From Vitellaria paradoxa (Eukaryota; Streptophyta; Magnoliopsida; Ericales; Sapotaceae), in assembly GCA_019916065.1 (NCBI GenBank), contig CM034234.1, positions 1,994,963 through 2,058,962 on the forward strand: DNA of 64,000 nt. Reading direction: 5' to 3'. The stretch's first letter is position 1, and the number at the start of each line of letters is the position of its first letter. Below are positions 58,255 through 64,000 of this stretch, piece by piece. The position numbers were made by a program, and so were the translations under genes. The notes under the pieces were generated by a model. That model searched no databases. It had not been told where the DNA came from and saw only the letters and a list, made by a program, of their open reading frames with translations.

Positions 58255-58761
58255 TGTTAATTTGTTAGCTCCTATCTCACATTAGTTTTCTCATAAAGGT
58301 AGAAGTCTTGTGAGGTTATAAATCCTATCCCACATTGGATTTCTCATAAAGGCAGAAGTCTTGTGAGGTTGTAAATCCTGTCCCACATCGATTTTCTCAT
58401 AAAGGCAGAGGGGCCTTGTGGGGTTATAAATAGAGGGTCCTTCTTTTTGGAAAAGACACACCAGTCAAAGCTTTGGGTAGCAAGCTTGTACTCTAGTTAT
58501 ATTCCTCCTTTGAGGTGAGAGTTGTAATTTTGCTTGGGGAATTGCTTTGTGGGGTGTATTAGGGTATTGGGTGAGAGGAAATATTGTGTGATTGTAATAT
58601 TATTCACATAGTGGATTTTCTTCTCTGAGTGCCCGTGGACGTAGGCAAATTGCCAAACCACGTAAATCTTGTGTTCTTCTATTGTGTGTTTTTCTTGTGT
58701 TCGTGTTTGTTATTATTTGCAGGGGTGTTGCCAGAAGGTGATCCAGGGTTTCGTAACAACA
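58255..58761 (+). repeat. 5' LTR of Copia-2 with triplicated U3 unit
   Basis: The U3 part contains three tandem 53-bp units (58275-58327, 58328-58380, 58381-58433), each with TCTCATAAAGGxAGA and a GGTTxTAAAT core near its end. The last unit leads into a probable TATA box, TATAAATA (58425-58432). The 3' LTR has the same array. Confidence 0.93.
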
Positions 58762-58763
58762 AT

Positions 58764-58775
58764 TGGTATCAGAGC
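58764..58775 (+). other. Primer binding site of Copia-2
   Basis: TGGTATCAGAGC, two bases after the LTR end, is complementary to the 3' end of plant initiator tRNA-Met, the usual primer of Tnt1-type elements. Confidence 0.9.
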
Positions 58776-58809
58776 TCAGGTTGCCTTGGTTTGTAGTGTG
58801 GATACGTGC

Positions 58810-58969
58810 GAGTTTAAGGAAGTTCTGTCTAAGAGGTTGGGTTTTAAGTGGGACCAGTGTGACCCCTCCAATCTTTCCTGGGAACTTACGAGTTTAAGGA
58901 AGTTCTGTCTAGGAGGTTGGGTTTTAAGTGGGACCAGTGTGACCCCTCCAATCTTTCCTGGGAACTTAC
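58810..58969 (+). repeat. 80-bp tandem duplication in the Copia-2 leader
   Basis: Two adjacent 80-bp copies (58810-58889 and 58890-58969) differ by a single base (AAGAGG versus AGGAGG). They lie between the primer binding site and the gag start codon, so they do not alter the polyprotein. Confidence 0.92.
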
Positions 58970-59001
58970 TTAGTGGGTACTATTCACTTCAACGAGGCAT
59001 A

Positions 59002-62000
59002 ATGTCAGGAAGCTATTCGTCTGCAAAGTTCGAAGTCAACAAGTTCAATGGAACGAGGAATTTTGGATTATGGCAGAGAAGGTTAAAGGATCTATTGGTG
59101 CAACAAGGAATGGCAAAAGCATTGGCGAAGACGAAGCCTGAAAAGATGGAAGAAGCAGATTGGCTTGAACTTCAGGAAAGGGCTGTGGCTACAATCAGAT
59201 TGTGTCTGGATGATGACGTGATGCAGTATGTTATTGAGGAGAATTCGCCAGCAGAGGTATGGAAGAAACTCGAAGCGAGATACATGTTTAAGTCTCTTAC
59301 GAACAAGCTCTATCTTAAGCGAAAGCTATATCGCTTGAAGATGGAGGAGGGCTCAGACCTGGAACAGCACATCAACGCGTTCAATCAAATCATTGGGGAT
59401 TTGAAGAGGGTAGAAGTCAAGTTCGAGGATGAGGACAAGGCTCTCATGTTACTGCATTCACTACCAGATTCATCAGTGTTTGAGAACTTGATCACAACCC
59501 TTACTTATGGTAAAGAGACTCTTGTATATGAGGAAATCACAACAGCTTTGTTAGATTTTCAACAAAGGCGGAAGCAAAGTGATGGGAATTCTCAAGGAGA
59601 GGGTCTGGTTGTGAAGGACAAGCAAGATAGAGGAAGGAGCAGACAAAGAGAATCGAATGGGAATAAAAATTCTCGGTCCAAGTCAAGGAAAAAGAAAAAT
59701 CCTCAATACTTCAAGTGCGGCAAGAAGGGCCACTACAAGCGAGATTGCCCAGAGTGGAGTAAGGATAAGGGCGGCGAGAATAAAGATGGTTCAAAGTCTG
59801 CAAATGTTGTAGAGAATGACTCGGAGGATGGCAACATGCTTTCAGTTTCATTAAGTTCAGATCATCTCACGGATTCTTGGATACTAGATTCAGCGTGTTC
59901 TTTTCACATGACGCCAAACAGGGCATGGTTCGACACCTACAGGTTAGTGGATTCTGGTTCAGTTCTAATGGGTAACGATGCTTCATGCAAAGTTTTTGAG
60001 ATTGGGAATATCAAAATCCGTATGTTTGATGGTGTGGTACGAACCTTATGTGATGTAAGACATATTCCTGATCTTAGAAAGAATCTTATTTCATTGGGTG
60101 CCTTAGATTCAAACGGATTCAGTTTTAAATCTGATGGCGGAGCAATGAAAGTTTCAAAAGGGGTGATGGTGGTGATGAAAGGGCAAAAAGTTTCTAGGAA
60201 TATCTACAGACTGTTAGGGAGTACAGTTGTAGGTGGAGTTGCCGCAGCAGAGTCTGATTCTGATAGCACAGTCTTGTGGCATATGCGGTTAGGGCACATG
60301 GGGGAACGTGGCATGTTAGAGCTAAACAGGCGGAATTTGCTCAAAGGGATAAAGACTTGTAAGCTTGATTTTTGCAAGTATTGTGTTCTTGGAAAGCAGA
60401 CCAAGGTGCAATTCAAGACAGCTACGCACAAGACAGAAGGCATTCTTGATTATGTCCATTCAGATGTTTGGGGGCCAGTGAGAGTTGCATCACGGCAGGG
60501 ACATCAGTATTTCATCACGTTTATTGATGACTTCTCCAGGAAAGTTTGGGTTTACTTCATGCAACACAAGTCAGACGTGTTTGCCAAGTTCAAAGTGTGG
60601 AAAGCTGAAGTGGAGAACCAAACTGGGAGGAAGATAAAGTGTTTGAGGACAGATAACGGCACTGAGTACAAGGAGAAAAAGTTCATGCAATTTTGTGAGC
60701 AACAAGGAATAAAGAGACACTTCACAGTATGCAAGACACCGCAGCAGAATAGTGTAGCGGAAAGGATGAACCGAACAATTGTTGAGAGAGCAAGATGTCT
60801 CAGGTTGAATGCTGGGCTTACAAAGAACTTCTGGGCAGATGCAGTTAGTATGGCTTGCTTCTTAATCAATAGATCACCAAGGGTAACACTAGAAGGGAAG
60901 GTTGCAGAGGAAGTGTGGACAAGGAAGGAGGTTGACTACTCTGGGTTGAGAGTCTTCGGTTGTCCTGCATATATGCATGTTTCTAGTGATGAGCGGTCCA
61001 AGCTTGACCCAAAGTCGCGATAGTGTATCTTTCTCAGGTATGAGAAAGGGGTCAAGGGGTATAAACTCTGGGATCATAAGGCAAACAAAGTGGTGATCAG
61101 CAGAGACGTGGTATTTGATAAAAAGTTCATGTTAAAAAGTACTCAGTCACAAGAGGAGTAGAAGCCAAAATGCAATGATTTCAGTAAGCAAGTGGTGCAG
61201 GTGGAGGTAGAGAATCAGGCTAAGGACATCTCTACTCAGAGTTTAGAGGCTCCTAGTTTGGAAGAGCAAGCTTCCAGTTCAAAGGAGCAACAGCACCAGA
61301 GTTTAGCTTCAGGGCAGACCAAACGCATTATCAAACCACCGACTAGGTATGGTTTTGAAGATTTAGTTTCTTATGCACTTGTTACCAGTAGTGGGGATCC
61401 AGTTACTTTTCAGGAGGCTATCAGCAGTCAGGAGAAGAGCAAATGGATGCAAGCTATGGTGGAGGAGATGGAGTCTCTACATAAGAACAAGACATGGGAG
61501 TTGGTGGAGCTTCCAGAGGGAAAGCGGGCGATAGGATGCAAATGGGTGTACAAGCGCAAGGAAGCTGCATCAGAAAAGAAATGTGAAAGATTCAAGGCTC
61601 GCTTGGTAGCGAAAGGTTACTCACAAAGGAAAGGAATTGACTATGATGAGATTTTTTCCCCAGTGGTTAGACACACTTCTATCAGGGTGATGCTGGCCTT
61701 GGTAGCTCATTTTGACATGGAGTTGGAACAGATGGACGTAAAGACGGCGTTTCTTCATGGTGACATTGAAGAAGATCTTTACATGGAGTAGCCGGAGGGG
61801 TTTTCACAACCCGGGAAGGAGCAGTTAGTCTGCAAACTGATGAAGTCACTTTATGAGCTAAAGCAGTCTCCACGGCAGTGGTACAAGAAGTTTGACTCTT
61901 TCATGATCAGAATTGGCTACGTGCGATGTGAGTATGATTGTTGCATTTATGTGAAACGCCTTGATGATGGTTCTTTCATATATCTCCTATTGTATGTGGA

Positions 62001-62964
62001 TGATATGTTGATTTCTGCAAAGAGTATCCTTGAAGTCAACAAGTTGAAGGCCTTGTTGAGCAAGGAATTTGAAATGAAGGATTTGGGCGCAGCCGAGAAG
62101 ATTCTTGAAATGGAGATTCACAGGGACAGAAGCTCAGGGAGATTATGGTTATCTCAAAAAGCTTATGTGGAGAAGGTGTTAAAGAGGTTTAGCATGGATA
62201 AAGCAAAACCGGTGAGCACACCTTTGGCGGGTCATTTTAGACTGTCTGCAAATCAGTGCCCGAAGTCCGAAGATGAGATCAGGGACATGGAGCCAGTTCC
62301 ATATGCCAGTGCAGTTGGATGCCTTATGTATGCGATGGTTTGTACTAGACCAGATTTGGCAAATGCGGTTAGTGTGGTGAGCAAGTTTATGGCTAATCCA
62401 GGGAGACAGCATTGGAGTGCAGTCAAGTGGATCTTCAGATACTTACGGGGTACCACGAGGTATGGCATCATGTTCAGCAGACAATAAGAAAAGCTTTCAG
62501 TTGTAGGATATGTAGATGCAGACTATGCAGGGGACTTGGATAACAGGAGGTCGACTATTGGGTATTTCTTCACTCTGGCAGGAGGGCCTATTTGTTGGAG
62601 GTCCGTGGTTCAGTCTCTTGTTGCTCTTTCTATGACTGAAGCATAATACATGGCAGTGGCCGAGGCTGCCAAGGAAGCATTATGGGATGCTGGACTAGTT
62701 AAGGAGTTGGGTCTACAGCAAAGTGGAGTTGAGATTTACTGTGACAGTCAGAGTGCCATTCATTTGGCGAAGAACCAGGTGTATCATGCTAGAACCAAAC
62801 ACATAGATGTGAGGTTCCACAAGATTCGGGAGTTGGTGTTTTCAGGGGAACTGGTGCTAGAGAAAGTTCACACTTCTGACAACGCTGCAGACATGTTGAC
62901 GAAGTCCTTCACAGTAGATAAGTTCAAACATTGTTTGAACTTGATTCATGTCTCCAGTTGCTAG
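59002..62964 (+). pseudogene. gag-pol polyprotein of Copia-2, interrupted by five stop codons
   Basis: From the ATG at 59002 a single frame of 1,321 codons (the size of Tnt1 polyproteins) runs to the terminal TAG with no frameshift. It is broken by in-frame stops at 61021, 61159, 61789, 62485 and 62644. gag begins at FEVNKFNGTRNFGLWQRRL. The zinc knuckle at about 59702-59753 reads YFKCGKKGHYKRDC, so the first Cys of the CCHC motif is Tyr. Protease has WILDSACSFHMTP; integrase has HSDVWGPV, RTDNGTEY and QNSVAERMNRT (D, D, E). RT has SLYELKQSPRQWYKKF and YVDDMLI; RNase H has VDADYAGD and CDSQSAIHLAKN. gag, protease and integrase remain in one open block. It could not make full Pol unaided. Confidence 0.94.
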
Positions 62965-63051
62965 ATGAGATACGACCCCAGCTTATGGGGTTCGTGGTGG
63001 AGTTACCAGTATTTAGTTTCCTAAGGGGTGAGCAGTCGCCAAGGTGGAGAT

Positions 63052-63558
63052 TGTTAATTTGTTGGCTTTTATCTCACATTAGTTTTCTCATAAAGGTAGA
63101 AGTCTTGTGAGGTTATAAATCCTATCCCACATTGGATTTCTCATAAAGGCAGAAGTCTTGTGAGGTTGTAAATCCTGTCCCACATCGATTTTCTCATAAA
63201 GGCAGAGGGGCCTTGTGGGGTTATAAATAGAGGGTCCTTCTTTTTGGAAAAGACACACCAGTCAAAGCTTTGGGTAGCAAGCTTGTACTCTAGTTATATT
63301 CCTCCTTTGAGGTGAGAGTTGTAGTTTTACTTGGGGAATTGCTTTGTGGGGTGTATTGGGGTATTGGGTGAGAGGAAATATTGTGTGATTGTAATATTAT
63401 TCACATAGTAGATTTTCTTCTCTGAGTGCCCGTGGATGTAGGCAAATTGCCAAACCACGTAAATCTTGTGTTCTTCTATTATGTGTTTTTCTTGTGTTCG
63501 TGTTTGCTATTATTTGCAGGGGTGTTGTCAGAAGGTGATCCAGGGTTTCGTAACAACA
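63052..63558 (+). repeat. 3' LTR of Copia-2
   Basis: A 507-bp direct repeat of 58255-58761 with about 11 substitutions. The triplicated 53-bp units and TATAAATA are retained, so it could still act as a promoter reading out to the right. Confidence 0.93.
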
Positions 63559-64000
63559 GTATATTATCCCTCAGGCATACTCTACTTAAGTCAGAAATCA
63601 AACTCGTATGATTTGTGTAGGGAGTATACTCATGAGTCACTCGGACTAATTCCTATGAGCAGTAATAAAACTTTGATACCATGTTTTTATAAATTTTATT
63701 TTAAAACTTTGATACCATTGTTAATAGAATGGGAATAATAATTAATTAAAAATATGTATATTAAGAGAATCAATTATTACTTTGCCCGCATTAAGGTCGT
63801 GCTATGTTAATGATAAATTTAATTCTTAAATACTGTAAAACGATGTCAACAGAAAATATTGACGCCTATAGCTTGCTAATATTGGTATCTTTATACATTT
63901 TGGTATCAAATAAATCTTTTTTGTTTTGTCTTTCTTTTTTTTTTTTGTTTTTTTTTTTTGTTTTTGGGTCAACAACTACTTCCTAAAAAAAAGAAAGAAG
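63559..64000. other. AT-rich sequence after Copia-2
   Basis: No feature was recognised beyond poly-T runs near 63925-63960. The window ends here. Confidence 0.5.

Larger units (their letters stand above)
58255..63558 (+). mobile_element. Young Tnt1-like Ty1/Copia retrotransposon (Copia-2)
   Basis: A 5,304-bp element with two 507-bp LTRs (58255-58761 and 63052-63558) beginning TGTTAATTTG and ending TTTCGTAACAACA. The primer binding site TGGTATCAGAGC (58764-58775) matches the initiator tRNA-Met complement, and the purine tract AAGGTGGAGAT abuts the 3' LTR. Flanks GTATG and GTATA suggest a 5-bp target duplication with one change. I count about 11 differences between LTRs (about 2 percent), so it is much younger than Copia-1. 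It lies divergently upstream of the APD-type gene. Confidence 0.95.

Noticed and set aside
1..64000. CRISPR arrays, rRNA genes, tRNA genes, prokaryotic operons or viral integrations
   Set aside because: None seen: no regularly spaced identical repeats with unique spacers, no rRNA segments, and the only tRNA-like sequence is the diverged SINE. The retroelements are Copia type, not viral.

Overview
This is nuclear DNA from a flowering plant, probably a non-grass. Six spliced protein genes have plant-type GT-AG introns (one is GC-AG). Five match plant families (jasmonate oxygenase, MYB-CC, Alfin-like, STR10 rhodanese, APD RING ligase); a type II DnaJ is also present. Intergenic DNA is very AT-rich and packed with transposable elements. 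No prokaryotic, organellar, CRISPR, rRNA or tRNA features were seen. All exon models were built by eye: I matched splice sites and reading phase across exons, and each of the six gives an uninterrupted protein of family length.

Layout. 1-6800: gene-poor, with a long inverted repeat (about 3041-4715), a small MITE and a truncated LINE with a 13-bp target duplication. 6911-10485 (+): jasmonate-induced-oxygenase-type 2-oxoglutarate dioxygenase, with a G-box, a TATA box and an upstream ORF. 10490-16130: intergenic, with at least four MITEs. 16137-18086 (-): MYB-CC transcription factor. 18879-22863 (-): Alfin-like PHD protein. 22870-25390: intergenic, one MITE. 25392-29420 (-): type II DnaJ co-chaperone; its second intron holds a hAT-like MITE and a decayed LINE. 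29421-33265: three MITEs and a LINE end. 33266-38532 (+): SCP/FCP1-like HAD phosphatase, with a MITE in one intron. 39767-40715 (+): rhodanese STR10. 43108-57658 (-): a ten-exon membrane RING E3 ligase of the APD type, whose fourth intron carries a complete but decayed 7-kb Copia element (49321-56318). 58255-63558 (+): a second, younger Tnt1-like Copia element about 600 bp upstream of the APD start codon.

The genes do not form a pathway; this is an ordinary euchromatic stretch. What stands out is the transposon biology: a swarm of Tourist-like MITEs with 3-bp target duplications (three are copies of one 500-830 bp family), two hAT-like elements with 8-bp duplications, three remnants of one LINE type, an Au-like SINE, and two Copia elements of clearly different ages. 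The long inverted repeat is the structure least explained by known families. Functions below are family assignments from sequence motifs; none was tested.
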